Notes: a model not told the origin generated them from the sequence alone. Shown: positions 13,415 to 22,310, counted from the first letter of the stretch. The stretch is DNA of 36,410 bases from Lachnospiraceae bacterium (GCA_017555455.1 JAFZGJ010000016.1:1-36410); one strand, 5' to 3'. Numbers and translations are program-made.

Positions 13415-15454
13415 TTATTTGTTTAAATCGATTTCGATATCGCCTGCAAATACCTGATCTTCTTTACCAAGAGCACCAGGAATGATAGTAAATGTATTAG
13501 AAATACCGTCCTGTGCATGGTTGAATGGTAATTTAGATACAGAAGATAAGGAAGCTACTGCACCATGAGTATCGCGTCCGTGCATTGGGTTAGCACCTGG
13601 AGCGAATGGCTGTCCTTTTCTACGTCCATCCGGTGTATTACCTGTAGCTTTACCATAAGTAACGTTAGAAGTAATAGTTAAGATAGATGTTGTTGGGAAA
13701 CCATCTCTGTAAGTATGATGTCTTCTGATCATTGTCATGAATCTCTTAACGAGGTCACGCGCGAGATCGTCTACACGGTCATCATCATTACCGTATTTAG
13801 GGAATTCACCTGTTGTTTCGAAGTCAACGATAAGTCCGTCTTCGTCTCTGATTGGTTTAACTGTAGCATATTTAATAGCAGATAAAGAGTCAGCTACTAC
13901 AGAAAGACCAGCTACACCTGTAGCGAAGTAACGGAATACGTCTCTGTCATGTAAAGCCATCTGAGCTCTTTCATAGCAGTATTTATCATGCATGTAGTGG
14001 ATAACGTTTAATGTGTTTACATAAACTTCTGCTAACCATTCCATCATGTCTGTGTATTTCTGCATTACATCATCAAAGTCTAATACATCGCCTTCAACTT
14101 TACGGTATCTTGGACCAACCTGTTTCTTAGTAACTTCGTCGATACCACCGTTCATAGCGTAAAGTAAACATTTAGCTAAGTTAGCACGTGCTCCGAAGAA
14201 CTGCATCTGTTTACCAACTACCATGGAAGATACACAACAAGCGATTGCATAATCGTCTGCATGAGTTACTCTCATTAAGTCGTCGTTTTCGTACTGGATA
14301 GAAGATGTAAGGATAGACATCTTAGCGCAGTATTTTTTGAAGTTTTCCGGTAATCTTGTAGACCAGAGAACTGTTAAGTTAGGTTCTGGAGAAGCACCTA
14401 AGTTAGATAATGTATTTAAGTAACGGAATGTCATTTTTGTTACCATGTGACGTCCGTCAACACCAACACCTGCAAGAGATTCTGTTACCCATACAGGGTC
14501 ACCAGCGAATAAGTTGTTGTATTCAGGTGTACGAGCAAATTTGATTAATCTTAATTTCATTACGAAATGGTCAACGAATTCCTGAATCTGTTCTTCAGTA
14601 AATGTACCATTCTTAAGGTCTCTCTGAGCGAAGCAATCAAGGAATGTAGAAGTACGTCCAAGGGACATAGCAGCACCATTCTGTTCTTTAACTGCAGATA
14701 AGTATCCGAAGTAAGTAGCCTGAATAGCTTCCTGTACGTTTGTAGCAGGGTTAGAAATATCGCAACCATAAGAAGCTGCCATCTGTTTCATCTGTTTTAA
14801 AGCTACGATCTGTTCAGAGATTTCTTCACGAAGACGGATAACGTCATCAGTCATAACGCGTCCTGTAGATTCTTTCTGTTCTAATTTGTCTTCGATTAAT
14901 CTGTCGATACCGTATAAAGCGATACGTCTGTAGTCACCGATGATACGTCCACGTCCGTAAGCATCCGGAAGACCTGTGATGATGTGAGAGGAACGACATG
15001 CTCTCATATCAGGTGTGTAAGCATCGAAACATCCTGCATTGTGAGTTTTTCTATGTGTAGAGAAGAATTCACTGATTTCAGGATCTACTGTATATCCGTT
15101 ATCAGCACAAGCTTTTTCGGCCATTCTGATACCGCCGTATGGCTGCATAGAACGTTTGAAAGGTTTGTCTGTCTGGAAACCAACGATAGTTTCTTTGGAT
15201 TTGTCAAGGTATCCAGGTCCGTGAGAAACGATAGTGGAAACAACTTTTGTATCCATATCAAGAACTCCGCCTGCTTCTCTTTCTTTTTTAGATAAGTCTA
15301 ATACCTGTGCCCATAAATCTGTTGTGTTCTGTGTAGGACCTGCTAAGAAAGACTCATCTCCATCATATGGAGTATAGTTTTTCTGGATGAAATCTCTAAC
15401 GTTGATTTCATTTTCCCATTTGCCGCCTACAAAATCTGTCCATTCTGGTCTCAT
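13415..15454 (-). CDS. Pyruvate formate-lyase catalytic core lacking the glycyl-radical domain
   Basis: PFL converts pyruvate and CoA to acetyl-CoA and formate in the cytosol. The 679 residues follow classical PflB from [20 protein letters not shown] to [20 protein letters not shown], and include the catalytic Cys-Cys ([10 protein letters not shown], around residue 405) and [20 protein letters not shown]. The chain stops at [11 protein letters not shown], exactly where the glycyl-radical domain should begin. That domain is encoded separately at 12747-12989. The break lies at a domain boundary with two clean small genes and RBSs beyond, so this is a stable split, not a frameshift. The RBS TAGGAGGCATTTCAAA precedes ATG 15454. 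A strong promoter with a dyad drives the operon. Confidence 0.95.
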   Translation of the reverse strand: MRPEWTDFVGGKWENEINVRDFIQKNYTPYDGDESFLAGPTQNTTDLWAQVLDLSKKEREAGGVLDMDTKVVSTIVSHGPGYLDKSKETIVGFQTDKPFKRSMQPYGGIRMAEKACADNGYTVDPEISEFFSTHRKTHNAGCFDAYTPDMRACRSSHIITGLPDAYGRGRIIGDYRRIALYGIDRLIEDKLEQKESTGRVMTDDVIRLREEISEQIVALKQMKQMAASYGCDISNPATNVQEAIQATYFGYLSAVKEQNGAAMSLGRTSTFLDCFAQRDLKNGTFTEEQIQEFVDHFVMKLRLIKFARTPEYNNLFAGDPVWVTESLAGVGVDGRHMVTKMTFRYLNTLSNLGASPEPNLTVLWSTRLPENFKKYCAKMSILTSSIQYENDDLMRVTHADDYAIACCVSSMVVGKQMQFFGARANLAKCLLYAMNGGIDEVTKKQVGPRYRKVEGDVLDFDDVMQKYTDMMEWLAEVYVNTLNVIHYMHDKYCYERAQMALHDRDVFRYFATGVAGLSVVADSLSAIKYATVKPIRDEDGLIVDFETTGEFPKYGNDDDRVDDLARDLVKRFMTMIRRHHTYRDGFPTTSILTITSNVTYGKATGNTPDGRRKGQPFAPGANPMHGRDTHGAVASLSSVSKLPFNHAQDGISNTFTIIPGALGKEDQVFAGDIEIDLNK

Positions 15455-15502
15455 TTTGAAATGCCTCCTATAAATTGTAAAATATTGATTTTAATAGTGT
15501 AA

Positions 15503-15555
15503 AAACTATAATAATCTTATGAAATAATTATAGTTTACGAGATTCTTAACGTCAA
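15503..15555 (-). promoter_or_regulatory. PFL promoter with 10-bp dyad over the -10 box
   Basis: On the - strand, TTGACG (15555-15550), a 17-base spacer and TATAAT (15532-15527) form a near-consensus sigma-A promoter. AAACTATAAT (15503-15512) and ATTATAGTTT (15527-15536) are perfect inverted repeats 14 bases apart. One arm covers the -10 box and the other the start region, so a dimeric regulator bound here would block transcription. The dyad does not match the Rex consensus I know. The repeat could also form a 5'-UTR hairpin. Confidence 0.75.
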
Positions 15556-15713
15556 GTAACGATGTGTACTTTTTTCTATACAAATAAGGGAATTACGGCG
15601 TTTGTCAGAATTTTAAGCGGGCAAACTTAAAGATGATAATAAATTTTTGAACTGTACAATAAATAAAAAATATATTATACTTGGGGCATTGAAATAGTAA
15701 GGAGGAAATACAG

Positions 15714-15905
15714 ATGGCAGCAATAACCAAGGATATGACTATTGGTGAAATTTTAAGAACAAATCCTGCAGTAGCACCAATTCTTATGGAGGCAGGAATG
15801 CATTGTTTGGGATGTCCTTCCGCACAGGGAGAAAGCTTAGAAGAAGCAGCAATGGTTCATGGAATGAACGTGGAAGATTTAATGAGCAAAATTGAAGCTT
15901 TATAG
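15714..15905 (+). CDS. DUF1858 redox-disulfide domain protein
   Basis: A 63-residue single-domain protein with [20 protein letters not shown] at the start and [20 protein letters not shown], the conserved CxxC helix of the DUF1858 family (linked by annotation to hybrid-cluster and other anaerobic redox proteins), then a C-terminal helix [12 protein letters not shown]. The RBS AAGGAGGAAATACAG is strong. A weak promoter, TTGAAC-17-TATATT, lies about 50 bases upstream. It is divergent from the PFL operon, which suggests, but does not prove, a thiol redox role in the same process. Confidence 0.9.
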   Translation: MAAITKDMTIGEILRTNPAVAPILMEAGMHCLGCPSAQGESLEEAAMVHGMNVEDLMSKIEAL

Positions 15906-15932
15906 ATTGTTCCATAATACAAAATAATGACT

Positions 15933-15976
15933 AAAAAAGCTGTGATAACTTTGAAAAGGGTTATCACAGCTTTTTT
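15933..15976. terminator. Bidirectional terminator between the DUF1858 gene and mecA
   Basis: AAAAAAGCTGTGATAAC (15933-15949) pairs perfectly with GTTATCACAGCTTTTTT (15960-15976). T-runs on both strands make it effective for both convergent genes. Confidence 0.9.
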
Positions 15977-15981
15977 CTTTT

Positions 15982-16791
15982 TTAATTGGATTTAGCTTCT
16001 GTTTCCATAACAGAGAGGGCGTAAATAGCATTGTCTTTGATTATGGTTTTAAAATGTTCCTGCATATAGGCTTCTCTGGCTTTGGAATATCGTTCCATTT
16101 GTCCGTGCTCTGATAAAATATTACAGAGACGGTTAAAATCTTCCGGAGTATGCTCTGCCTGGGAAATTACCAGATAGTAGGTATTGGTTTGAGGAACCTT
16201 ATATAAGGAATTCTCACCGGTATAAAAAGAATTTAACATAACTGCCAGGGAAGACAGAGTATCTAACTGAGAAAAAGACACCATTTTAGTGATGCCGGAA
16301 GGAGCTTCTTCCGCAGCATTCTTTTCAGGGGCAGAAGTAATTTCCTTTGGAAGGTCTTCCGGGGTGGAATCCAGAGCCTCTAAATGTTTTGCTAAATGGC
16401 TGTTTTGTACTTTTTTAAATAAATCCAAAATCTCATCTGCGCTTTCCGGCAAATCAGAAAGTGTGTCTTCCAAAGCATCGTCCAAATCTTGTAAAGAAGG
16501 CGCAAATTTGGAAAAACGGGTATCCAGTTCTTCCGGATCCTCTACTTTTGTAATAATAAGTACGATGCAGTCACCACTTAAAGGAATGGCTTCAATCATG
16601 AGAGGAATATCTTCTGCTTCAAAACCAAATTTCAAATTAGCCTGTTGCATCATGTCGCGGAATAAGTCTTTGGCTTTTTCGGTTCCGTAGGCAAGTTCAC
16701 TTAATTTTAACTGACGGTCTGCCAGGTCGGCTTTGGTCAGGGTACAACGTATTTGATGATCATTTACTTTTTCTATTTTCATATCAGTCAC
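15982..16791 (-). CDS. mecA: Adaptor protein MecA
   Basis: MecA-type adaptors bind substrates and activate the ClpC unfoldase, targeting proteins to ClpCP. The 269 residues start with the family signature MKIEKVNDHQIRCTLTKADL, then an acidic linker (about 85-160), and a C-terminal domain (VSFSQLDTLSSLAVMLN ... YYLVISQAEHTPEDFNRLCN ... EHGQMERYS) that binds ClpC in the family. GTG 16791 is six bases from AAAGGA; the family-typical ATG nine bases later is also possible. In Clostridia its substrates are not well known. Confidence 0.92.
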   Translation of the reverse strand: MTDMKIEKVNDHQIRCTLTKADLADRQLKLSELAYGTEKAKDLFRDMMQQANLKFGFEAEDIPLMIEAIPLSGDCIVLIITKVEDPEELDTRFSKFAPSLQDLDDALEDTLSDLPESADEILDLFKKVQNSHLAKHLEALDSTPEDLPKEITSAPEKNAAEEAPSGITKMVSFSQLDTLSSLAVMLNSFYTGENSLYKVPQTNTYYLVISQAEHTPEDFNRLCNILSEHGQMERYSKAREAYMQEHFKTIIKDNAIYALSVMETEAKSN

Positions 16792-16859
16792 CAGGATCCT
16801 TTCCTAGATTTTCTTGTTTTTTAGGTTATATATTAATATACGATAAGACTCGTGGAATG

Positions 16860-16899
16860 GTAACAGTTCAAACGAAAAGCTAATAGAGAGAACTGTTAC
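16860..16899. repeat. Perfect 10-bp inverted repeat upstream of mecA
   Basis: GTAACAGTTC (16860-16869) and GAACTGTTAC (16890-16899) are separated by 20 bases. There is no T-run on either side. It could be an operator for mecA, which starts 69 bases away on the - strand, or a leader hairpin of that gene. Confidence 0.6.
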
Positions 16900-16982
16900 G
16901 GTAAATTGTATACATCTTAGTGGGGGAAGTCAAGTTTCCCATGACGAGATTTGTCAAAATTAATAAAAAAATTAGAAATTGA

Positions 16983-17011
16983 TTGCTATTTCGTATAAGG
17001 ACGAGTATAAT
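16983..17011 (+). promoter_or_regulatory. Sigma-A promoter with no ORF behind it
   Basis: TTGCTA (16983-16988), a 17-base spacer and TATAAT (17006-17011). The predicted start is near 17018. The nearest + strand gene begins 400 bases later, so the primary product may be non-coding. Confidence 0.7.
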
Positions 17012-17017
17012 ACGTTA

Positions 17018-17260
17018 CAAGATGTACCGGACAATCTGTACAGGGAGGAGGCCGGAATTACATCATATTTTCTTAAAAACAATATCTAAATCAAATTTAG
17101 GTTGTTTGATACAACCATCTTAACATGATTTTCAAAGTGTACAGCACGGGGTCATGTAAAGTCTTGCAGATAGAAATATCTGTCGAAATCAAAAATCCTT
17201 AGCTAATATTAGCACAATTCAAAACTATTAATTCACAATAATTTATTTAGGTACATGTTT
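17018..17260 (+). ncRNA. Candidate structured non-coding RNA
   Basis: Downstream of the promoter, ATGTACC (17022-17028) can pair with GGTACAT (17250-17256), closing about 235 bases. Inside are GGTTGT/ACAACC (17100-17116), ACATGA/TCATGT (17123-17157) and CAGATA-GAAA-TATCTG (17167-17182), which has a GNRA tetraloop. The AGGGAGGAGGCCGG block (17042-17055) is more G-rich than its surroundings. U-rich sequence follows at 17267. I do not recognise a known family; a closed rod-like 6S RNA is one option, but tmRNA, RNase P and SRP signatures are absent. Long-range pairing was found by eye only. Confidence 0.4.
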
Positions 17261-17423
17261 GGTGCATCTTTTATTTTCCCATTCCCTATTTAGTCTGCTG
17301 AATTTAGTATGGACAAAAACTTATTTTTTACACGATAAAAGAAACTGAAATGTTATATCAAATTAATATATCACAGTGCAGTTATCTTGATTTAATGCTT
17401 TCAGATAAAAGAGAGGTTATAAA

Positions 17424-17645
17424 ATGAATAATCACAATGACGAATTTTTAAAAAGCTTGGAAAAAGCTTCCCGGGAGGGCGTGTTATTGTATAAAAAAGA
17501 GCAGTTGGCATCTCCGGCTGATATTGTGAATTTTTATACGGTACGTGAAGATATGTCCTATAATCATTTGGAATTTATTGTAAAGGATGAAAACGGTAAA
17601 CTGAAGGAAATGTGGTTTGGCGACGGCAAAAAGAACCGAGGTTAG
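17424..17645 (+). CDS. Small hypothetical protein
   Basis: A 73-residue soluble protein with RBS AGAGAGGTTATAAA. The N-terminal half is helical (FLKSLEKASREGVLLYKKEQ) and the C-terminal half has beta-strand character (YNHLEFIVKDENGKLKEMWF). It is charged and has no membrane segment or catalytic motif. I do not recognise the family. It sits between the candidate RNA region and the GH18 hydrolase gene and has its own weak terminator. Confidence 0.65.
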   Translation: MNNHNDEFLKSLEKASREGVLLYKKEQLASPADIVNFYTVREDMSYNHLEFIVKDENGKLKEMWFGDGKKNRG

Positions 17646-17690
17646 ATAAGTGACCTCCTATTAAAAAAAGAAAAAGGAATTCCCCATGCC

Positions 17691-17720
17691 TGATGTTTCC
17701 TGAAAAAGGAATCACTTTTT
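17691..17720 (+). terminator. Weak terminator after the small hypothetical gene
   Basis: TTCCT (17697-17701) pairs with AGGAA (17707-17711), extended past a three-base bulge by TGA/TCA, followed by C and TTTTT. The stem is short. Confidence 0.45.
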
Positions 17721-17835
17721 GTCGAAAATGGTAATGACGGAAAATAAATAGTTTGCTATAATTAAGGGCAATAAAATCATAACACAAGAATACATCTTTA
17801 TATGAAATAGAGAGTGTTTGGATGGAGGGTGTGTC

Positions 17836-19548
17836 ATGGCAAAGAAAAAAAATAAGAAAAGAACAGCACTAATCCCCGTGTTAGTAGCGATTGCCCTAAT
17901 TATAGTGATTAGTGCAGTAACGCTGGGAAGCGTGGTTTTAAAAAAATACTCTTATTCCGACGAGAAAATGGATCTGAAGGAATATTACAACATAGTAAAT
18001 AATGATGAAGTGGCGATTGTGCTTCAGAATGAACATATAGAAATCAAGGGAAAGCTGTCCCAAGGGATAGTTTATTTGGATTTTGATTCAGTACAGGAGT
18101 TGTTGAACGCCCGTTTTTATCATGATGCAGTGGAAAATCTTCTTCTGTATACTACACCTACGGAAATTATCAGAACAGAAATCGGCAGTGAAGTATATAC
18201 CGTTGGGGAGGAAGCGAATAATGCCGGTTATATTACTTCCTTTTATGAAAATGAAACCTTGTATGTTGCCTTGGATTACGTAAGGAAATACACAAATTTT
18301 TCTTATGAATTGTTTTTAGAACCTAATCGAATGCAGCTTACAACGGTGTGGGATGAAACTACCGTAGCTACGGTAAAAAAAGATACCCAAATCCGTTATC
18401 GTGGGGGCGTAAAAAGTGATATTTTAAGAGAGGTTGAAAAAGGAGAAAAGGTAACTGTTCTTGAAAAGATGGAAAATTGGGTAAAAGTGAAAACTTCCGA
18501 TGCTTTCATTGGTTATGTGCCAAGTAAGATGTTGAAAGATGAGGAAGTATTGATTCCGGATGTAGAGCCCAATTATATAGAGCCGGAATATACCTCTCTT
18601 ACCAGAGACTATAAAATTAATTTAGGTTGGCATCAGGTGATGGGTGTGGCAGCTAATGATACTCTTGGAAGTGTGGTTATGGCAAACAGTGGGTTGAATG
18701 TAATTTCTCCTACCTGGTTTTCCTTAAAAAGTACCGATGGGGATATCCGTAGCATAGCTACACAGAATTATGTAAATCAAGCTCACAATATGGGGTTGGA
18801 AGTATGGGCATTAATTGATAACTTTGATAAGAATGTCAGTACTTATGAAACCCTGTCCAAAACTACTTCCAGAACCAATTTGGTGCGTAATTTAATGAAT
18901 GAAGTATTAAAATATGGTATTGATGGAATTAATTTGGATTTTGAAGATGTCAGTTTCGATGCCGGAGAACATTATGTGCAGTTTATCAGGGAACTATCGA
19001 TTGAATGTAGAAAAGAAGGCATTGTTCTTTCTGTAGATAATTATGTACCAAGAGAATCTACAGCCCATTATAATCGCAAAGAACAGGGAATTGTAGCTGA
19101 TTATGTAATTATCATGGGATATGATGAACATTGGGGCGGTGGCGGCGTTGCCGGTTCCGTAGCTTCTATTGGTTTCGTAGAAGACGGTATTGTTCAGACT
19201 CTGGAAGCAGTACCGGCAAATAAGATAATTAATGCAGTACCGTTTTATACCAGAGTTTGGAAAACCAATGGTGATAAAGTGACCAGTGAAGCTCTGGATA
19301 TGGGAACAGCACAAAGCTTTATTTCCAGAAATGGACTGGAAATGAGATGGATTGATGCGGCAGGACAGAATTATGGTGAAATCCAAAGAGGAAATATCCT
19401 ATATCAAATTTGGATGGAAGATAAGGATTCCATTGAAACTAAGCTGGCGGTAATGAGAAAGTATAATATTGGCGGTGTGGCAGCCTGGAAGCTGGGTTAT
19501 GAAACACCGGATATTTGGGACAAAATTGCGGCGTATTTGAATTCCTAA
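17836..19548 (+). CDS. Membrane-anchored SH3 / glycoside hydrolase family 18 protein
   Basis: The start is set at ATG 17836 (MAKKKNKKRT), about seven bases after GGAGGG. The 570-residue protein has a basic N-terminus and one membrane anchor (about 13-38, LIPVLVAIALIIVISAVTLG), an extracytoplasmic region with a copper-amine-oxidase-like fold (about 60-170), a bacterial SH3 domain (KDTQIRYRGGVKSDILREVE ... WVKVKTSDAFIGYVPSKML) and a GH18 barrel with catalytic DGINLDFEDV (DxxDxDxE intact). Related proteins such as YaaH and SleL cleave peptidoglycan during sporulation or germination. A cell-wall or spore-cortex role is likely; the exact bond is not determined. Confidence 0.9.
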   Translation: MAKKKNKKRTALIPVLVAIALIIVISAVTLGSVVLKKYSYSDEKMDLKEYYNIVNNDEVAIVLQNEHIEIKGKLSQGIVYLDFDSVQELLNARFYHDAVENLLLYTTPTEIIRTEIGSEVYTVGEEANNAGYITSFYENETLYVALDYVRKYTNFSYELFLEPNRMQLTTVWDETTVATVKKDTQIRYRGGVKSDILREVEKGEKVTVLEKMENWVKVKTSDAFIGYVPSKMLKDEEVLIPDVEPNYIEPEYTSLTRDYKINLGWHQVMGVAANDTLGSVVMANSGLNVISPTWFSLKSTDGDIRSIATQNYVNQAHNMGLEVWALIDNFDKNVSTYETLSKTTSRTNLVRNLMNEVLKYGIDGINLDFEDVSFDAGEHYVQFIRELSIECRKEGIVLSVDNYVPRESTAHYNRKEQGIVADYVIIMGYDEHWGGGGVAGSVASIGFVEDGIVQTLEAVPANKIINAVPFYTRVWKTNGDKVTSEALDMGTAQSFISRNGLEMRWIDAAGQNYGEIQRGNILYQIWMEDKDSIETKLAVMRKYNIGGVAAWKLGYETPDIWDKIAAYLNS

Positions 19549-19554
19549 AATGAG

Positions 19555-19586
19555 CAGGGCTACCCTAGTCAGGGGTAGCCCTGTTT
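19555..19586 (+). terminator. Terminator after the GH18 gene, inside the end of cwlD
   Basis: CAGGGCTACCC (19555-19565) pairs perfectly with GGGTAGCCCTG (19573-19583), then TTT. The last codons and stop of the convergent amidase gene lie within the stem. Confidence 0.8.
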
Positions 19587-20350
19587 AAGTATTGCAAGAT
19601 TCCCAGATGGATTGCCCAAGCCATTTTCCGTTGATATTCATCGGTAAGTAGGAGTTTTTCTTCTTCAGGATTGGAGAGAAAGCCACATTCTACGATGACG
19701 GTGGGAAGTGGGGAGTGTTTTAGTAAGTAGTAATCGTCATTGTTCTTTATATTGCGGATTTTTGTCTGGTTTGTAGAGGTAATGATTTGGTTTTGGACTA
19801 TAGAGGCAAGTTGTTCTCCTTCTGTGGAATTGGAACGATAAAAGCATTGGGCTCCGTATATTTCGGGGGAGGTATAGCTGTTTTGATGAATGCTGATAAT
19901 CAAAACGGCATTACTTTCTTGAATTAAGGCAATTCGTTCTTTCATATCGGATATTTTCCGGTTAGTGGAAGTTGTTGATAAATCCATATCTTTATCTCTT
20001 GTCATAATCACATTAATATCTTGGTTTTCCAGTATTTCTTTTAAAAATAAAGCGATTTTTAAATTGATATCTTTTTCCAAGGTTCCTTTGATACCTACTT
20101 TCCCGGGATCTTTGCCGCCGTGACCGGGATCAATAATAATAGTAGGAGATGAAGATAAGCGATAAGAATTACTTTGAACTGAAATTTTATTTTGTAAAAT
20201 AGGTAGAAGGATTTTCGCAACAAGCAAACCTGTACATAAACAAAGACAGGCGAAGTACGAGAAGTATAGGAAGTAACGAAACTTATTGTGTGTAATGGGA
20301 GCTTTTTTCTGTGAACTAAGGATGGAAAGATAATGGAATATTTTTTTCAT
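19565..20350 (-). CDS. cwlD: N-acetylmuramoyl-L-alanine amidase, CwlD-like
   Basis: A zinc amidase of the Amidase_3 family that cleaves between MurNAc and L-Ala. The 261 residues have one N-terminal membrane helix (about 25-50, YFLYFSYFACLCLCTGLLVA), then zinc site IIIDPGHGGKDPGK (His), the catalytic Glu in GTLEKDINLKIA, VLIISIHQNSY (second zinc His) and TVIVECGFLSNPEEEKLL with the catalytic Glu. The single-domain, membrane-anchored form of this size is typical of CwlD, which helps make muramic-lactam in spore cortex. Convergence with the GH18 cell-wall gene supports a wall role. The cwlD assignment is by size and architecture. Confidence 0.85.
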   Translation of the reverse strand: MKKIFHYLSILSSQKKAPITHNKFRYFLYFSYFACLCLCTGLLVAKILLPILQNKISVQSNSYRLSSSPTIIIDPGHGGKDPGKVGIKGTLEKDINLKIALFLKEILENQDINVIMTRDKDMDLSTTSTNRKISDMKERIALIQESNAVLIISIHQNSYTSPEIYGAQCFYRSNSTEGEQLASIVQNQIITSTNQTKIRNIKNNDDYYLLKHSPLPTVIVECGFLSNPEEEKLLLTDEYQRKMAWAIHLGILQYLNRATPD

Positions 20351-20560
20351 ATATAATTAAGATACTTATGTTTTTGTATAGGCTATGTATGGATTGAAGA
20401 ATATATGACATTTATCCTAAATATACAGCAAAGGAATGAATGGAATTTTTTACTTCTTCTTTTTTTTTCGTTATTCTCATGTTATGATAAAAAGGACTAT
20501 GGAAACAGACAATAAAGAAAATTAAAGTATAAAAACAAATAAAAATGGAGGATAACACCT

Positions 20561-21520
20561 ATGAAGTGGACAAGAATTCAGATAAAAACAATTACAGATG
20601 CAGAAGATATTATTATCTCAACTTTATATGATATCGGTTTGGAAGGAGCTCAGATTGAAGATAAGATTCCTTTAACACCATTGGAAAAAGAGCAGATGTT
20701 TGTAGATATTATGCCACAGACAGAAAGTGATGACGGAATTGCTTATCTTAGTTTCTTTGTAGAGCAGGACTCTGATGTAAATATTGATGAATTGGTAGAG
20801 CAGGTAAAACAGGAACTGGAAGATTTGAAAATGTTTATGGATATCGGGGAAGGAACCATTACTATTTCCGAAACCGAAGACTTGGATTGGATTAATAACT
20901 GGAAGCAGTTTTTCCACCAGTTCTATATTGATGATATTTTAGTAGTTCCTTCTTGGGAAGAAATCAAAGAGGAAGATAAGGATAAAATGATTCTTCATAT
21001 TGACCCGGGTACAGCTTTTGGAACCGGTATGCATGAAACAACCCAGCTTTGTATCCGTCAGCTTCGCAAATTTATTACGCCGGAAACCGTGCTGTTGGAT
21101 GTAGGAACAGGAAGCGGAATTTTAGCTATTCTTTCTTTGATGTTTGGAGCAAAAAGTGCAGTGGGTACAGATCTTGACCCATGTGCTGTGGAAGCTGTAA
21201 GAGAAAATTCAGAGGTAAACGGAATCGATCCTGAGAAATTTACTATGATGATCGGTAATATCATCACAGAAAAAGAAGTACAGGATAAAGTAGGATATGA
21301 ATGCTATGATATTGTTGTAGCAAATATTTTGGCAGACGTTTTAGTGCCTTTAACTCCTGTTATCGTAAATCAAATGAAAAAAGGCGGTATCTATATTACC
21401 TCCGGTATCATTGATGATAAAGAAGAAACTGTGGTAGAAGCAGTGAAGGCAGCAGGTTTGGAAGTTTTGGAAGTAACTTACCAGGGTGAATGGGTAAGTG
21501 TAACAGCCAGAAAGAATTAA
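20561..21520 (+). CDS. prmA: Ribosomal protein L11 methyltransferase
   Basis: Trimethylates lysines and the N-terminus of ribosomal protein L11 using S-adenosylmethionine. The 319 residues start MKWTRIQIKTITDAEDIIIS (L11-recognition domain); the methyltransferase part has DPGTAFGTGMHETTQLC, LLDVGTGSGILAI (SAM motif I) and DIVVANILADVLVPL (NPPY-equivalent N-x-L). RBS ATGGAGGATAACACCT precedes ATG 20561. It heads the prmA-rsmE-desulfurase-thiI series, with gaps of 10-25 bases. Confidence 0.96.
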   Translation: MKWTRIQIKTITDAEDIIISTLYDIGLEGAQIEDKIPLTPLEKEQMFVDIMPQTESDDGIAYLSFFVEQDSDVNIDELVEQVKQELEDLKMFMDIGEGTITISETEDLDWINNWKQFFHQFYIDDILVVPSWEEIKEEDKDKMILHIDPGTAFGTGMHETTQLCIRQLRKFITPETVLLDVGTGSGILAILSLMFGAKSAVGTDLDPCAVEAVRENSEVNGIDPEKFTMMIGNIITEKEVQDKVGYECYDIVVANILADVLVPLTPVIVNQMKKGGIYITSGIIDDKEETVVEAVKAAGLEVLEVTYQGEWVSVTARKN

Positions 21521-21531
21521 GGAAAAGAAAC

Positions 21532-22284
21532 ATGTATCAGTTTTTTGTAGAACCATCCCAAATTCAAGGGACGAGAGTGGTAATTACCGGAAATGATGTG
21601 AATCATATTAAAAACGTACTCAGAATGCAACCGGGAGAAGAAATTGCGGTTAGCAACGGAGAAGACGGAAAAGAATACCGCTGTGGGATTGAAACATTGG
21701 GAGAAGATGAAATTGTATGCAGCCTTCGCTTTGTGAAAGAGGATGGTGTGGAGCTTTCTTCTAAAATTTACCTGTTTCAAGGCTTGCCTAAGGCAGATAA
21801 AATGGAATTGATTGTGCAGAAAGCGGTGGAACTGGGAGTTTATGAGATTATTCCCGTATCTACCAAGCGTGCGGTGGTAAAATTAGATGAAAAAAAAGCA
21901 AAATCTAAAATCGCCCGTTGGCAGACCATTAGTGAAGCAGCTGCCAAACAAAGCAAACGGCGGATAGTACCGCAAATTCACGCAGTCATGAGTTTTAAAG
22001 AAGCTGTAAATTATGCCAAAGATATGCCGGTGAAATTGATTCCTTATGAATTAGCAGAAGGAATGGAAAAAACCAGAGAATTAATCAGTAATTTGAAACC
22101 GGGAGAGGATGTGGCAATTTTTATCGGACCGGAGGGCGGGTTTGAAGAAAGCGAAATTCAGATTGCCTTGGAAAATAGAATAGAACCCATTACTTTGGGA
22201 AAACGAATCCTTAGAACAGAAACCGCAGGCTTTACGGTATTATCCTGGATTATGTACCAATTGGAAGGTATGGGCATAGAATAA
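21532..22284 (+). CDS. rsmE: 16S rRNA (uracil1498-N3)-methyltransferase RsmE
   Basis: A SPOUT-class (trefoil knot) enzyme that methylates U1498 in the decoding centre of 16S rRNA. The start at ATG 21532 (MYQFFVEPSQIQG) is set by AAGGAAAAG just upstream; the longer in-frame reading overlaps prmA. The 250 residues show the N-terminal PUA-like domain (NDVNHIKNVLRMQPGEEI), IYLFQGLPKADKMELIVQKA, SKRAVVKLD-type core, and the knot FIGPEGGFEESEI with TLGKRILRTETAG. Length and motifs are normal. It lies 11 bases after prmA. Confidence 0.95.
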   Translation: MYQFFVEPSQIQGTRVVITGNDVNHIKNVLRMQPGEEIAVSNGEDGKEYRCGIETLGEDEIVCSLRFVKEDGVELSSKIYLFQGLPKADKMELIVQKAVELGVYEIIPVSTKRAVVKLDEKKAKSKIARWQTISEAAAKQSKRRIVPQIHAVMSFKEAVNYAKDMPVKLIPYELAEGMEKTRELISNLKPGEDVAIFIGPEGGFEESEIQIALENRIEPITLGKRILRTETAGFTVLSWIMYQLEGMGIE

Positions 22285-22310
22285 ACAATAAGGTTTAAGG
22301 AGTGAGTAGC

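Larger units (their letters stand above)
16792..17423. other. 632-base region without a supported gene
   Basis: No ORF with an RBS is seen on either strand. The region holds an inverted repeat (16860-16899), a second weak GGGAA/TTCCC hairpin near 16925-16941, a good + strand promoter (16983-17011) and several hairpins up to 17257 that together suggest a structured RNA. The last 160 bases are A+T-rich leader for the gene at 17424. Confidence 0.6.

Noticed and set aside
13222-13415. PFL split caused by a frameshift or sequencing error
   Set aside because: A 192-base spacer, stop codons, two separate RBSs and an extra paralogous gene lie between core and radical domain, so one or two indels cannot restore a single ORF.
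17124-17201. 25-codon ORF MIFKVYSTGSCKVLQIEISV...
   Set aside because: No RBS before ATG 17124, and it overlaps the hairpins of the candidate RNA; probably a chance frame.
17018-17260. tmRNA, RNase P or SRP RNA
   Set aside because: The conserved signature segments of these RNAs are not found on either strand of this stretch.
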